A stretch of DNA of 64,000 nucleotides, from positions 1-64,000 of the forward strand of contig NZ_JACXYU010000017.1 in the NCBI RefSeq assembly GCF_014779715.1, given 5' to 3'. This document shows, one piece after another, positions 25,163-33,317 of this stretch. Source of the stretch: Streptomyces chumphonensis. Its GTDB lineage: Bacteria > Actinomycetota > Actinomycetes > Streptomycetales > Streptomycetaceae. Both the position numbers and the translations under genes were made by a program. The notes beneath the pieces were generated by a model. The model searched no databases and had not been told where the DNA came from. It saw nothing but the letters and a program-made list of their open reading frames with translations. Every line of letters starts with the position of its first letter. The stretch's first letter is position 1.

Positions 25163-25321
25163 TCACGGGTTGCCCTTGTCCTCCAGGATCACCATCTCGC
25201 CCGTGCCGTCGGCTCTGACCGCGTGCCCCTTGTCGCCGTCCCCAGGTGTCCCGATGACAACCCCCCACGAGAACGCTGCTGCTGCGAGGATTCCGACCAT
25301 GTCGCTCAGCTTCACGCGCAT
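25163..25321 (-). CDS. Small protein (52 aa) with hydrophobic N-terminus, convergent to the AfsR-like gene
   Basis: This short frame starts at ATG 25321, with AGGG about 8 bp upstream, and ends with TGA at 25163. It begins MRVKLSDMVGILAAAAFSWG, a charged start followed by a hydrophobic stretch (residues 8-24), and ends in a hydrophilic tail (GEMVILEDKGNP). The layout resembles a small exported or membrane-associated peptide. It has normal GC bias in the third position and ends 18 bp from a strong hairpin. I do not recognise the family. It could be a precursor of a signal sensed by the neighbouring TPR regulator, but that is only a guess from position. Confidence 0.6.
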   Translation of the reverse strand: MRVKLSDMVGILAAAAFSWGVVIGTPGDGDKGHAVRADGTGEMVILEDKGNP

Positions 25322-25541
25322 TCTCTTGCCCTCTCGACTGGTGTTCGCCTTTCGATGTGTCGAGAGTCGCAGTGTCTCTTCCCGGGTCGTTCCTCCTTGG
25401 CCACTGGCAGGCTACTACCGCATTCCTGTTAAGCGGAAGTGTGAAATCAGGCGAAGCGGAGCACTTAATTCACCGGGGGTTGAGGGCGTGCTTAGTGCGG
25501 GCATATGCGTATCGCATGTGGTCGCCCGGGAGCACACGAAA

Positions 25542-25572
25542 GCCGCCGTCCGGCAGGGGGCCGGACGGCGGC
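25542..25572. terminator. Terminator downstream of the FMN reductase gene
   Basis: GCCGCCGTCCGGC (25542-25554) pairs with its perfect complement (25560-25572) across a 5-nt G-rich loop, 38 bp after the end of the FMN reductase gene on the minus strand. Apart from this hairpin and the short palindrome ATGCG-tat-CGCAT (25505-25517), the stretch 25322-25609 shows only AT-richer promoter-like DNA. Confidence 0.8.
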
Positions 25573-25609
25573 GGAGGGGGCGACGCGGCGGGCGACGGGC
25601 GGCGGGCGC

Positions 25610-26185
25610 CTAACCGGTCACGGGGGCGGTGGCCGGCGCGCCGACGGCGGCGAGCACGTCCGCGACGAGCCGCTCCAGGTCGGCGTGCACGGCGGCGTCC
25701 GTGATGATCCCCTCCGGCGTGCGCAGCGCGACCGCGTTGCCCACGGTGACGGGTGGGGCGCACTCGACCACCACCGCGCCGGAGTTGGTCAGGATCTCGG
25801 CCAGCCGGGGCTGCACGTTCGCCCCGCCCGCCCGGCCGGGCGAGGCGCTGGCGATCCCGACGGGCATGCCCTTGACGACGCCGCCACCCGGCGGCCGGGA
25901 CAACCAGTCGAGGGCGTTCTTGAGCATCCCCGGGGGGTAGCCGTTGTAGGCGGGCGAACTGATGATCAGGGCGTCCGCCGCGGCGACCCGCGCCGCGACG
26001 GCCCGCGACCCCTCGGTGCCGCCCGCACGTTCGACGTCCTCGTCGAACGGCGGAAAGGACCGGAGCGCGATGTCGACCGTCTCGCATCCCTCCTGCTGCT
26101 CGAGGATGCGGCGAATCGTGGCGATGACGGCCGTGTTGGACGATTCCCGGCGCAGACTGCCGGACAGGAGTGCGATCTTGGGCAT
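25610..26185 (-). CDS. NADPH-dependent FMN reductase
   Basis: A 191-aa flavodoxin-like reductase. IALLSGSLRRESSNTAVI forms the FMN phosphate loop, and SSPAYNGYPPGMLKNALDWL is the second flavin-contact block typical of the SsuE/YieF/ArsH-like NAD(P)H:FMN reductases. It supplies reduced FMN or reduces quinones. ATG 26185 has GAGGAG upstream. It could feed the two flavin-dependent oxygenases in the polyketide cluster, which have no adjacent reductase, but it lies beyond the regulator and may be unrelated. Confidence 0.9.
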   Translation of the reverse strand: MPKIALLSGSLRRESSNTAVIATIRRILEQQEGCETVDIALRSFPPFDEDVERAGGTEGSRAVAARVAAADALIISSPAYNGYPPGMLKNALDWLSRPPGGGVVKGMPVGIASASPGRAGGANVQPRLAEILTNSGAVVVECAPPVTVGNAVALRTPEGIITDAAVHADLERLVADVLAAVGAPATAPVTG

Positions 26186-26280
26186 GCTGTGGCTCCTCGG
26201 AGGCAACGTGTGCTCTCGATGATGCGCCGCCCCGTTCCCGGTCCGGTCCCGTCCGCGTCCCGTGCGCGGGCAGCCCTGAA

Positions 26281-26328
26281 CCGGACTGTGGTACGGGTCA
26301 ACGGGGGAGACGCCGTACCACAGCCCGG
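26281..26328. terminator. Hairpin between the 169-aa gene and the FMN reductase gene
   Basis: CTGTGGTACGG (26286-26296) and CCGTACCACAG (26313-26323) are perfect complements, extended by CCGG on both flanks with one mismatch, around a 16-nt loop. It follows the minus-strand 169-aa gene (ends 26377) and precedes the FMN reductase gene. It is probably a terminator; an operator for the reductase is possible. Confidence 0.6.
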
Positions 26329-26376
26329 AGCCGTGGTGCCGGGACGGACCCGGCGGTACCCGGTGGGCCGGGTCTT

Positions 26377-26886
26377 TCAGGCGGTCGCGGTGATCACCGC
26401 GACGCGCGGCGCGGCGATGGCCGCGTAGTCCTCGGTGGCGAACGTGACCGCCACCGAGGGGCGGACGTCGTTGAAGCCGATCTCCGGCGCGTCCCGCAGG
26501 CTCTGGTCGAGCACCACCTCAAGGCCCGGGTCCGCCGAGTGGGGCGGCACCTGACGGTCCGTGCCGCCGGTGAGGGCGTCGGTCGCCTCCGGGGTGACGA
26601 ACCCGGCCGAGGTCCCGCCGTAGAGCCGGGCGACGGCGATCAGGTCCAGCGTGCGCTGCTCCGGCACGACGGCGATCACGTGCCGCAGCGTGCGCCGGCC
26701 GCGTTTGACGCGCAGCAGGACGCAGCGGGCGGCGGCCTCGCCGGCCGTCGAACCGAAGCGGAAGCGTGCCCCTCGGCAGGCCGCGAGCCCCAGCAGGCGC
26801 GACCAGCCGGTGGAGTTCTCCGGGCCCCGCCCCGTCGCCGTGGCGGCGGACTTCCGGGCGTCGTGGGAGTCGAGCAGAGTAGCCAC
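26377..26886 (-). CDS. Conserved-type hypothetical protein (169 aa)
   Basis: GTG 26886 is preceded by a perfect GAGGAGG ribosome site, which fixes the start. The 169-aa product has no signal peptide or membrane helix. It is mixed alpha/beta with a basic central part (LLRVKRGRRTLRHVIAVVPE) and a C-terminal AIAAPRVAVITATA strand. I do not recognise the family. The neighbours give no clear hint. About 300 bp upstream (26887-27183) show no gene or strong signal. Confidence 0.65.
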   Translation of the reverse strand: MATLLDSHDARKSAATATGRGPENSTGWSRLLGLAACRGARFRFGSTAGEAAARCVLLRVKRGRRTLRHVIAVVPEQRTLDLIAVARLYGGTSAGFVTPEATDALTGGTDRQVPPHSADPGLEVVLDQSLRDAPEIGFNDVRPSVAVTFATEDYAAIAAPRVAVITATA

Positions 26887-27183
26887 CGAATTCCTCCTCG
26901 GACCGCGCTTGCCGTTGCTGAGGTCGAACACTGCCCCCGGCGCATCCCCTTTCGCTCCCGCCCGGTTCCCGCCGGTCCTTCCCGCCGGTCCCCACCGCCG
27001 GCTCCGCTCGCCGGTGTCGCCCCGCTGAACGCCCGTCGTGGCAGGTCAGGGACTCACCGCCGCCGGAACGGCCACCCCGCCCGGGAACGCGGGCGGTCCC
27101 GGCGCGCGGGGTGCGCACCGGGACCGTTCGACGTCCGCTCCGGCGGAGGGCGACCGTCCGACCGCCCCCCTTCCCCCGGCGAC

Positions 27184-29715
27184 CTACTCGGCCTTGATCG
27201 CCGCCAGCATGTTCAGGCGCGCGGCCCGGCGTGCCGGCCACAGGGCCGCGAGCACGCCCACGACGCCGGCCAGCGCCAGGAAGAGGGCCATCCGGCCCCA
27301 GGGGAGCACCAGTTCGTAGGTGGTGAGCACGCTGCCGATGATCTCCCCGGCGGCCCAGCCGAAGAAGACGCCCAGTCCGATGCCCATGACCCCGCCGAAC
27401 AGCGAGATCACCACCGACTCCAGCCGTACCATCCGCTTCACCGCCCGGCGGTCCAGACCGATCGCCCGCAGCATCCCGATCTCCGAGGACCGCTCGAACA
27501 CCGACATCGCCAGGGTGTTGACCACCCCGAGCACCGCCACGATGACGGCCATGGCCAGCAGCCCGTAGAGCATGTTCAGCATGAACGTGAACAGGGAGGC
27601 GATGGCCTCGGACATGGCCTCCTTGTCCTGCACCAGGATGGCCGGGTTGTCACCCAGGGCCGCCTCCAGCGCCGACTGCGTGGCCTCGCTCACGCCGCCC
27701 TCCGCCTTCACGAGGACCTGCATGCTGTCGACCCGCTGCATGTGCGGGTCCAGGAGGGAGGTGTCGAGCATGATGCTCCGCACCATCTCGTTGCCCTCGT
27801 ACACGCCCGCGACCGTCAGTTCACCGCGCTCGCCGTCCTCGAAGGTCGCCGGGAACGTCGAGCCGACCTCCCAGCCGTACCGCTCGGCCGTCTCGTCGTC
27901 GACGACGACCTTCGTGCCGCCGAAAGCGGCCAGGGAGCCGTCGGTGAAGTCCATCGAGAGCAGGTCGCCGATGTGCTCGCCGCTGACGCCCATCACCCAC
28001 TCGGTGTCACCGTCGATCTCGGCGGGCGAGCTGCGCAGCGGGCTGACGGCGGTCACCCGCTCGTCGGCCGCGAGCTTCTCCTCGACCTCGGGCGAAAGCG
28101 TGCTGAAGTTGGCCATGCTGACCACGTAGTCGGCGGTCAGCGACTCCGCGGTCATCTTCTCGATGCCCTTCTGCGCTCCCCCGGCCAGGACGGTCAGTCC
28201 GGTGATCAGCGTCAGCCCGATCATCAGAGCCGACGCCGTGGCCGCCGTGCGGCGCGGGTTGCGGACGGCGTTCTGCCGCGCCAGCTTCCCCGAGACCCCG
28301 AACAACCGCAGCAGCGGTCCGGCGGCGGCGATCAGCGGACGGGACAGCAGCGGCGTCAGCACGAACACACCGATCACCATGACGGCGGCGCCCAGCCCCA
28401 TGGGGCCCTTCGCGGCGTCCGCGTCCATGCCCGTGCCCAGCAGGACCAGCCCCGCACCGGCCGCCACCAGGACCGAGCCGATGGAGTTGCGGACCACGAG
28501 GCCGCGCGTCGTGGGCGTGGCGTGCAGGCTGCTCATCGCCGCCACCGGCGGGATCTTCGCGGCCCGCCGCGCGGGCAGCCAGGCGGCCAGCACGGTGATC
28601 ACCGTCCCCACGGCCAGGGAGACGAGAACGGTCGTCCCGGTCACGGTCAGCGGACCGTCCGGCACCGTCACCCCCAGGGACCCCATCAGCGCGCGCAGCC
28701 CGGCCGCGACGCCCACACCGGCGGCCAGGCCGGTGACCCCCGCGACGGCACCGACGACCAGTGCCTCGATCAGGACCGAGCGCGTCACCTGACGGCGGCT
28801 CGCGCCCACCGCCCGCATCAGCGCCAGCTCCTTCGTCCGCTGCGCGACCAGCATCGTGAAGGTGTTGGCGATGATGAACACCCCCACGAACAGGGCGATG
28901 CCCGCGAAGACGAGCATCCCCGTCCGCATCCCGCTCAACTCCTCCTCGATCGCCCGGGACTGGTCGGCGGCGAGCTTCTCGCCGGTGACGGCCTCGGCCG
29001 TCTTCGGCAGGATCTCCTCGACGGCGCCGCGCAGCGCGGCCTGCGAGGTGCCCGGGGCGGCGGTCAGGGTGATCTCGGCGAACTCGCCCGGTGCGGCGTA
29101 GAGCCGCTGGGCGGTGGCGGTGTCGAAGAGGACGAGGGTGCCACCGGCGGCGACGTTCCCGTCGTCCGTGGTGAAGATCCCGGTGACCTTCTCGCTGCGG
29201 ACGGGACCGTTCACGGACGTCCGCACGGTGTCGCCGACCTCGTAGCCCGTGCGCTCGGCGGTCTTCGCGTCCAGCGCGATCTCACCGTCCCGCTCCGGCG
29301 CGCGGCCGTCCCGCATCGTGTAGCGGTCGTCGCGGCCGTCCTCACCGGCGTAGTGGTTGGCGCCCAGCGTCGACCAGCCCTGGCCGACGAGCTTGCCGTC
29401 CTTGTCGGCCAGGGCGGCGAATCCGGACACCGACCCGGTCGCCTCCGCCACGCCCGGCAGCGCGGCGGCCTCCTCCAGCAGCCGCTGGCTCAGCGCCGGT
29501 GCGTCACCGGGCCCCGAGGACTGCGAGGAATCGGGCAGGACGGCGACGTCGACGTGGTCGAAGCCCTTCTCGGAACTCTTCTGGAACGCCGTCGAGAGCG
29601 TGGAGGTGAACACCAGGGTGCCGGACACGAAGGCCACGCCGAGCAGTACGGCGAGCATGGTCATCAGCAGCCGGGCCTTGTGCGCGAGCACGTTGCGCAC
29701 GGCGGTACGGAGCAT
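27184..29715 (-). CDS. ABC transporter permease (FtsX/MacB type, duplicated core)
   Basis: An 843-aa membrane protein. An N-terminal helix and periplasmic MacB-like domain (residues about 15-240) is followed by the first FtsX core (about 255-400), then two further helices, a second extracellular domain (about 500-690) and the second FtsX core (about 710-840). The last helix ends in PARRAARLNMLAAIKAE, the usual ending of this family. Such transporters work mechanically on envelope substrates or in antimicrobial-peptide or lipid export. It is paired with the ATPase gene 79 bp upstream. Confidence 0.95.
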   Translation of the reverse strand: MLRTAVRNVLAHKARLLMTMLAVLLGVAFVSGTLVFTSTLSTAFQKSSEKGFDHVDVAVLPDSSQSSGPGDAPALSQRLLEEAAALPGVAEATGSVSGFAALADKDGKLVGQGWSTLGANHYAGEDGRDDRYTMRDGRAPERDGEIALDAKTAERTGYEVGDTVRTSVNGPVRSEKVTGIFTTDDGNVAAGGTLVLFDTATAQRLYAAPGEFAEITLTAAPGTSQAALRGAVEEILPKTAEAVTGEKLAADQSRAIEEELSGMRTGMLVFAGIALFVGVFIIANTFTMLVAQRTKELALMRAVGASRRQVTRSVLIEALVVGAVAGVTGLAAGVGVAAGLRALMGSLGVTVPDGPLTVTGTTVLVSLAVGTVITVLAAWLPARRAAKIPPVAAMSSLHATPTTRGLVVRNSIGSVLVAAGAGLVLLGTGMDADAAKGPMGLGAAVMVIGVFVLTPLLSRPLIAAAGPLLRLFGVSGKLARQNAVRNPRRTAATASALMIGLTLITGLTVLAGGAQKGIEKMTAESLTADYVVSMANFSTLSPEVEEKLAADERVTAVSPLRSSPAEIDGDTEWVMGVSGEHIGDLLSMDFTDGSLAAFGGTKVVVDDETAERYGWEVGSTFPATFEDGERGELTVAGVYEGNEMVRSIMLDTSLLDPHMQRVDSMQVLVKAEGGVSEATQSALEAALGDNPAILVQDKEAMSEAIASLFTFMLNMLYGLLAMAVIVAVLGVVNTLAMSVFERSSEIGMLRAIGLDRRAVKRMVRLESVVISLFGGVMGIGLGVFFGWAAGEIIGSVLTTYELVLPWGRMALFLALAGVVGVLAALWPARRAARLNMLAAIKAE

Positions 29716-29794
29716 GGGAAGTCCTACAGACAGGTCAGGGGCTGTGTCGCACAGCGGGGTGGGTGTGGGGGACGGGAGGGCCGGGTCGCCGGCC

Positions 29795-30577
29795 TCAGCT
29801 CGTCCTGCCCTTGGCGTCGAAACCCTTCATGCGCTCCAGGACCTTCTCCGCCGTGGGCGACGCCATGTCGTCCACGATGCGCCCGTCGGCCAGGAAGACG
29901 ACCCGGTCCGAGTAGGAGGCCGCCACCGGGTCGTGGGTGACGATCACGACCGTCTGCCCCAGTTCGCGCACGGAGTTGCGCAGGAAGCCCAGCACCTCGC
30001 TGCCGGCCCGGGAGTCCAGGTTCCCGGTGGGCTCGTCGCCGAAGATGATCTCCGGCCGGGAGGCCAGGGCACGGGCGACGGCCACCCGCTGCTGCTGGCC
30101 GCCCGAGAGCTGGCTCGGCCGGTGCCCCAGGCGCCCGCTCAGTCCGACGGTGGAGACCACCTGGTCCAGCCAGGCCCGGTCCACCTTCCGCCCCGCGATG
30201 TCCAGCGGCAGGGTGATGTTCTCCAGCGCGTTCAGCGTGGGCAGGAGGTTGAACGCCTGGAAGATGAAGCCGATCTTGTCCCGCCGCAGCTGGGTGAGCT
30301 TCTTCTCCTTCAGCGTGGTCAACTCCGTGTCGCCGATGCGGGCCGAACCGCTGGAGACGGAGTCCAGACCGGCCATGCAGTGCATGAGGGTGGACTTGCC
30401 GGAACCGGAGGGGCCCATGATCGCGGTGAACTCGCCCTGCCGGAAGTCGAGGGAGACCCGGTCCAGGGCGGCCACCCTGGTCTCACCCGCGCCATAGACC
30501 TTCGACAGGTCGGTGGCGCTCGCGGCGGCCAGGCCGCCGCTGAGGCCGGCCGGGACGGGCTGGATGCTGGTGGTCAC
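29795..30577 (-). CDS. ABC transporter ATP-binding protein (MacB/LolD type)
   Basis: A 260-aa ATPase with Walker A GPSGSGKST, Q-loop IFQAFNLLPTLNALENI, signature LSGGQQQRVAVARAL, Walker B IIFGDEPTGNLDS and the switch His in VIVTHDPVAA. GTG 30577 has AGGAG 9 bp upstream; longer in-frame extensions to 30934 have no ribosome site. It energises the permease encoded just downstream. Confidence 0.95.
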   Translation of the reverse strand: MTTSIQPVPAGLSGGLAAASATDLSKVYGAGETRVAALDRVSLDFRQGEFTAIMGPSGSGKSTLMHCMAGLDSVSSGSARIGDTELTTLKEKKLTQLRRDKIGFIFQAFNLLPTLNALENITLPLDIAGRKVDRAWLDQVVSTVGLSGRLGHRPSQLSGGQQQRVAVARALASRPEIIFGDEPTGNLDSRAGSEVLGFLRNSVRELGQTVVIVTHDPVAASYSDRVVFLADGRIVDDMASPTAEKVLERMKGFDAKGRTS

Positions 30578-30978
30578 GGGAACGGGCTCCTGTCGGACGG
30601 AGGTCAGGGGAACACCTCCATCCTCGGCGCCCGATCCGCCCCGCGGATCCGCCGCACAGCCCGTCTTGGGGCCGCCTTCCGACGGACCCGCGGCGCTGCG
30701 GCGGTCCTCCCTCAGGATGACGGCGCCCCCGACCGACCCCGACGCCGACCCTGAGCCGCCCCGTCCGTCAACAGGGCGACTTTGCGACAATCCTCGCTCG
30801 TCGGCATATGCCATCGGCGGACCCCCGCCCCCTGCTTCTGCGCCTGACGCACAGTCAGGCGTCAATAAAATAAGACAACATCGCTCACCGAACGCGACGT
30901 TCGATGCACAGATCCGGTTACTCTCGTTCCGCACCCTCGAACGGGCCGTCGCCCTGCGGCGCGCCCCGGAAGGCCGGT
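30578..30978. other. 400-bp gap between the ABC transporter and bldA
   Basis: No convincing gene. The half nearest bldA contains the palindrome at 30841-30861 and an AT-rich stretch (TCAATAAAATAAGACAAC, about 30862-30879) that is rare in this genome. It probably holds promoters for the leftward ABC operon and the rightward tRNA gene. Confidence 0.5.
30841..30861. promoter_or_regulatory. Palindromic operator-like site upstream of the ABC transporter and bldA
   Basis: CGCCTGAC (30841-30848) and GTCAGGCG (30854-30861) flank a 5-bp centre. The size and symmetry fit a TetR- or GntR-type operator. No such regulator gene is adjacent. Confidence 0.5.
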
Positions 30979-31061
30979 GCCCGGATGGTGGAATGCAGAC
31001 ACGACGAGCTTAAACCTCGTTGGCCTCGTGGGCCGTGCCGGTTCGAGTCCGGCTCCGGGCA
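30979..31061 (+). tRNA. bldA: tRNA-Leu (anticodon UAA), bldA
   Basis: This is an 83-nt class II tRNA. The acceptor stem GCCCGGA (30979-30985) pairs with TCCGGGC (31054-31060), with discriminator A. The anticodon loop CTTAAAC between ACGAG and CTCGT gives anticodon UAA. The long variable arm and GGTTCGAGTCC T-arm are typical of tRNA-Leu. In Streptomyces the tRNA-Leu(UAA) is BldA, the only tRNA that reads UUA well, and it controls development and antibiotic synthesis through rare TTA codons. Three TTA-containing cluster genes lie in this window. The CCA end is not encoded. Confidence 0.95.
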
Positions 31062-31180
31062 CGCCGGCGCCCGTCGCGGCGGCTCGTCGGCATGACGACG
31101 CCGCCCACCGTCCATCCGTCACGGCTCCCGCTTCGGCGCCGCTCCGTCCGGCGTGACCGGGGAGAGCGGCCCCCGGAACG

Positions 31181-31217
31181 CGACAGCGCCCCGCCCTTCG
31201 GGGGCGGGGCGCTGTCG
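31181..31217. terminator. Terminator between bldA and the secreted-protein gene
   Basis: A perfect 16-bp GC-rich stem (31181-31196 with 31202-31217) closes the stable loop TTCGG. It follows the leftward gene ending at 31230 and lies 120 bp after bldA, so it may serve both. Confidence 0.85.
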
Positions 31218-31229
31218 CGGGGGAGCGGG

Positions 31230-31598
31230 TCAGGCGCGTGCGCAGATCGCGTACACCGAGATGCCCACGTCTCCGTACCTGTTCTGCCGGCCGAGACCGA
31301 CCCAGCCCCTTCCGTCGTCCGTCGGGAACGAGCCGACCAGGATGGCGTCGTTGCCCTGGGCCTCCGCGCCGCCGCCGATGGCGACCTTGCCCGACGGGCA
31401 GTGCACCGTGCGCCGCTGGAAGTTCGGCACGTTGGCATTCGGCAGCTTGACGATCTGGTACCCGTCGACCGCCGCGGCCCGCGACACCTTCTCAGCGGCC
31501 GGAGCGGCTTCGCCGTCGGACGCCTGCGCCCCCCAAGCCACACCCGACACCAGCGCCACCGCCAGCGCGCCCGCTCCGAGAGCCTTCAAACCCCTCAT
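31230..31598 (-). CDS. Small secreted protein (122 aa)
   Basis: ATG 31598 has AAGGAG upstream. Residues 1-26 form a Sec signal peptide (MRGLKALGAGALAVALVSGV, cleavage near AQA). The mature part of about 95 residues has one Cys in CPSGKVAIGGGAEAQG and a second near the end (YAICARA), which could form a disulfide. The pattern of a Cys-Pro-x-Gly-Lys-x-Ala-hydrophobic-Gly-Gly-Gly turn is seen in several exported actinobacterial proteins of unknown function. No enzyme motif is seen. Confidence 0.75.
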   Translation of the reverse strand: MRGLKALGAGALAVALVSGVAWGAQASDGEAAPAAEKVSRAAAVDGYQIVKLPNANVPNFQRRTVHCPSGKVAIGGGAEAQGNDAILVGSFPTDDGRGWVGLGRQNRYGDVGISVYAICARA

Positions 31599-31768
31599 CG
31601 TGCTCCTTCACGCCACGGGCCCCGACGGTCGGGACCCTTCGCGCTGGCACGTTGCCCGCCGCCCACCTGGCCAAAAACGACATTTCGACCAAACCACCCC
31701 TGAGGGTGAGAGAGGAGCGACGGCCTGCCCGTGCGCCCTGCGGCGGCGCCGGGGCGGGCGGGCCGGGG

Positions 31769-31942
31769 TCAGGCGGCGGTGGTCCAAGCGGGGGTGGTGT
31801 CGGCCCACAGGGACAGCAGGCGGACGTACTCCTCGGCCCGCCGGGTGTCGGCCGGCTGCTCCATCAGGCGCCGGATGGCGTCGTTCACGTCGGCGGCGGC
31901 CGCCGCGGGGCGCGGGGCGTCGGCGAGCGGGGAGGAAGTCAT
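31769..31942 (-). CDS. Small hypothetical protein (57 aa)
   Basis: A short helical protein: Ala-rich start, then DVNDAIRRLMEQPADTRRAE with EYVRLLSLWADTT following. ATG 31942 is assumed; GTG codons further upstream are possible and no strong ribosome site decides. Third-position GC bias supports coding. The amphipathic helices suggest a small regulatory or adaptor protein, but the family is not recognised. Confidence 0.55.
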   Translation of the reverse strand: MTSSPLADAPRPAAAAADVNDAIRRLMEQPADTRRAEEYVRLLSLWADTTPAWTTAA

Positions 31943-32036
31943 GGGGACCACCGTACGGCCCCGCTCTGACAACGCGCTGCGAATATGCGCCCGGTAGGCG
32001 AGAGTTGACGTGATCTGAGCGAGCCGCGGCCGACGG

Positions 32037-33083
32037 TCAGCTGGTGGGGCGGTCCGCGCGCGCGGCCACGTCGGAGTCCTGGCCGTCCGGGACCCGGTCC
32101 GCCGGGGACGGGTCCTGCGCGGCGGGGCGACGGCGACGGCGGTGGCGCAGGAGGGCCCAGGGGCCGCGCGCGTCGCTGACCTCCGTGCCGCCCTCGGCGG
32201 CCGCCCGCACCGCCGCGTGGGCGACGGGCAGCAGGCCCTCGCGCCGCGCCGCGTCGGGCCGCTCCTCCGCCTCCGGCCACAGCCCGAGGGCGCCGCACAC
32301 CGACGGCAGGACGGCCATGGCGGCCGTCGCGTAGCCCTCGGCGGAGGGGTGGTAGTGGTCCGGCCCGAACAGCTCGCGGGGGTTGGCGGCGAACTCGGGG
32401 CCCAGCAGGTCGCCCAGCGAGACCGTCCGCGCCCCCCGGGCGACGACGGCGATCGTCTGCGCGGCGGCGAGCTGGCGGCTCAGCCGCCGGGCGAGCCACC
32501 GCAGGGGCTGTCCCATGGGCTCCACGGACCCCAGGTCGGGACAGGTGCCGACGACGACCTCGCAACCGGCCGAACACAGCCGCGTCACCGCGTCCGACAG
32601 GTACCGCACGGACTGGCTCAGCGGCACCCGCTCGGTGACGTCGTTGGCCCCGATCATGATGACGCAGACGTCGGGCACCCGGTCGAGGTCGGCCAGGAGG
32701 CGGGACACCTGGTGGTCGAGGTCGTCGGAGCAGGCACCGGTGACGGCGACGTTGCGCAGCCGCACCGGCCGCTCGGCGACCGCCGACAGCCCCGACGCCA
32801 CGAGCGCGGCCGGCGTCTGGCGGGCCCGGTGGACGCCCTGCCCGGCGGCCGTCGAATCGCCGAGGAACGCCAGCCGCAGCGGCGGCGCCCCGCGCTCGCC
32901 GAAGGCCGCGCCGTACAGCCCGTCGGCCCCGGGCGGCTCGTCCACCGGGAGCCCGACCTTCCGGCGGGTCAGCTGGACCTCCGCCACCACCAGCCCCACC
33001 GCGGCGCCGCTCAGCAGGCCGATCCCGCCCCCGCCGTACGCCGCGGCCGCCGCGATGCGCCGTGCCACCCTCGCTCTCGACAT
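32037..33083 (-). CDS. SGNH/GDSL-family hydrolase
   Basis: A 348-aa esterase/lipase-like protein. An N-terminal hydrophobic segment (residues about 8-34) probably anchors or exports it. Block I is RLAFLGDSTAAGQG (catalytic Ser), the Asn block is IMIGANDVTERV, and block V is FGPDHYHPSAEGYATAA (catalytic Asp/His). The C-terminal 60 residues are Arg/Pro-rich and probably disordered. It hydrolyses esters, with the substrate unknown. It is divergent from cystathionine beta-synthase across 234 bp that show no clear regulatory element. Confidence 0.9.
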   Translation of the reverse strand: MSRARVARRIAAAAAYGGGGIGLLSGAAVGLVVAEVQLTRRKVGLPVDEPPGADGLYGAAFGERGAPPLRLAFLGDSTAAGQGVHRARQTPAALVASGLSAVAERPVRLRNVAVTGACSDDLDHQVSRLLADLDRVPDVCVIMIGANDVTERVPLSQSVRYLSDAVTRLCSAGCEVVVGTCPDLGSVEPMGQPLRWLARRLSRQLAAAQTIAVVARGARTVSLGDLLGPEFAANPRELFGPDHYHPSAEGYATAAMAVLPSVCGALGLWPEAEERPDAARREGLLPVAHAAVRAAAEGGTEVSDARGPWALLRHRRRRRPAAQDPSPADRVPDGQDSDVAARADRPTS

Positions 33084-33317
33084 CCGCTTCCCCGCCTTCC
33101 CGTGTCCGCGTGGCCCGCTCCGTGGCCGTTCCGTGCCCGGCCCTGCCCGCCGCCGTCCGCCGTGACCGGCGCTGCGCCCCCCCCCGTCGCCGTCGTGTGC
33201 CTACCCGGTTGTTGCCCCGCTGCGTACCCGCCGCAACGCCCCGTGACCCCGGTGTGCGGAATAGGCTGCTGTCACGGGACCGCGACCGCGGTCGCCCCTT
33301 CCAATGCGGAGACCACA

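Noticed and set aside
30578..30934. N-terminal extension of the ABC ATPase up to 30934
   Set aside because: The added 119 residues are low-complexity, have no ribosome site and cross the palindrome; the family begins near GTG 30577, which has AGGAG upstream.
32142..33317. Long open frame fused upstream of cystathionine beta-synthase
   Set aside because: It runs antisense through the SGNH hydrolase gene; the typical N-terminus of the enzyme begins at TTG 33318 with its own ribosome site.
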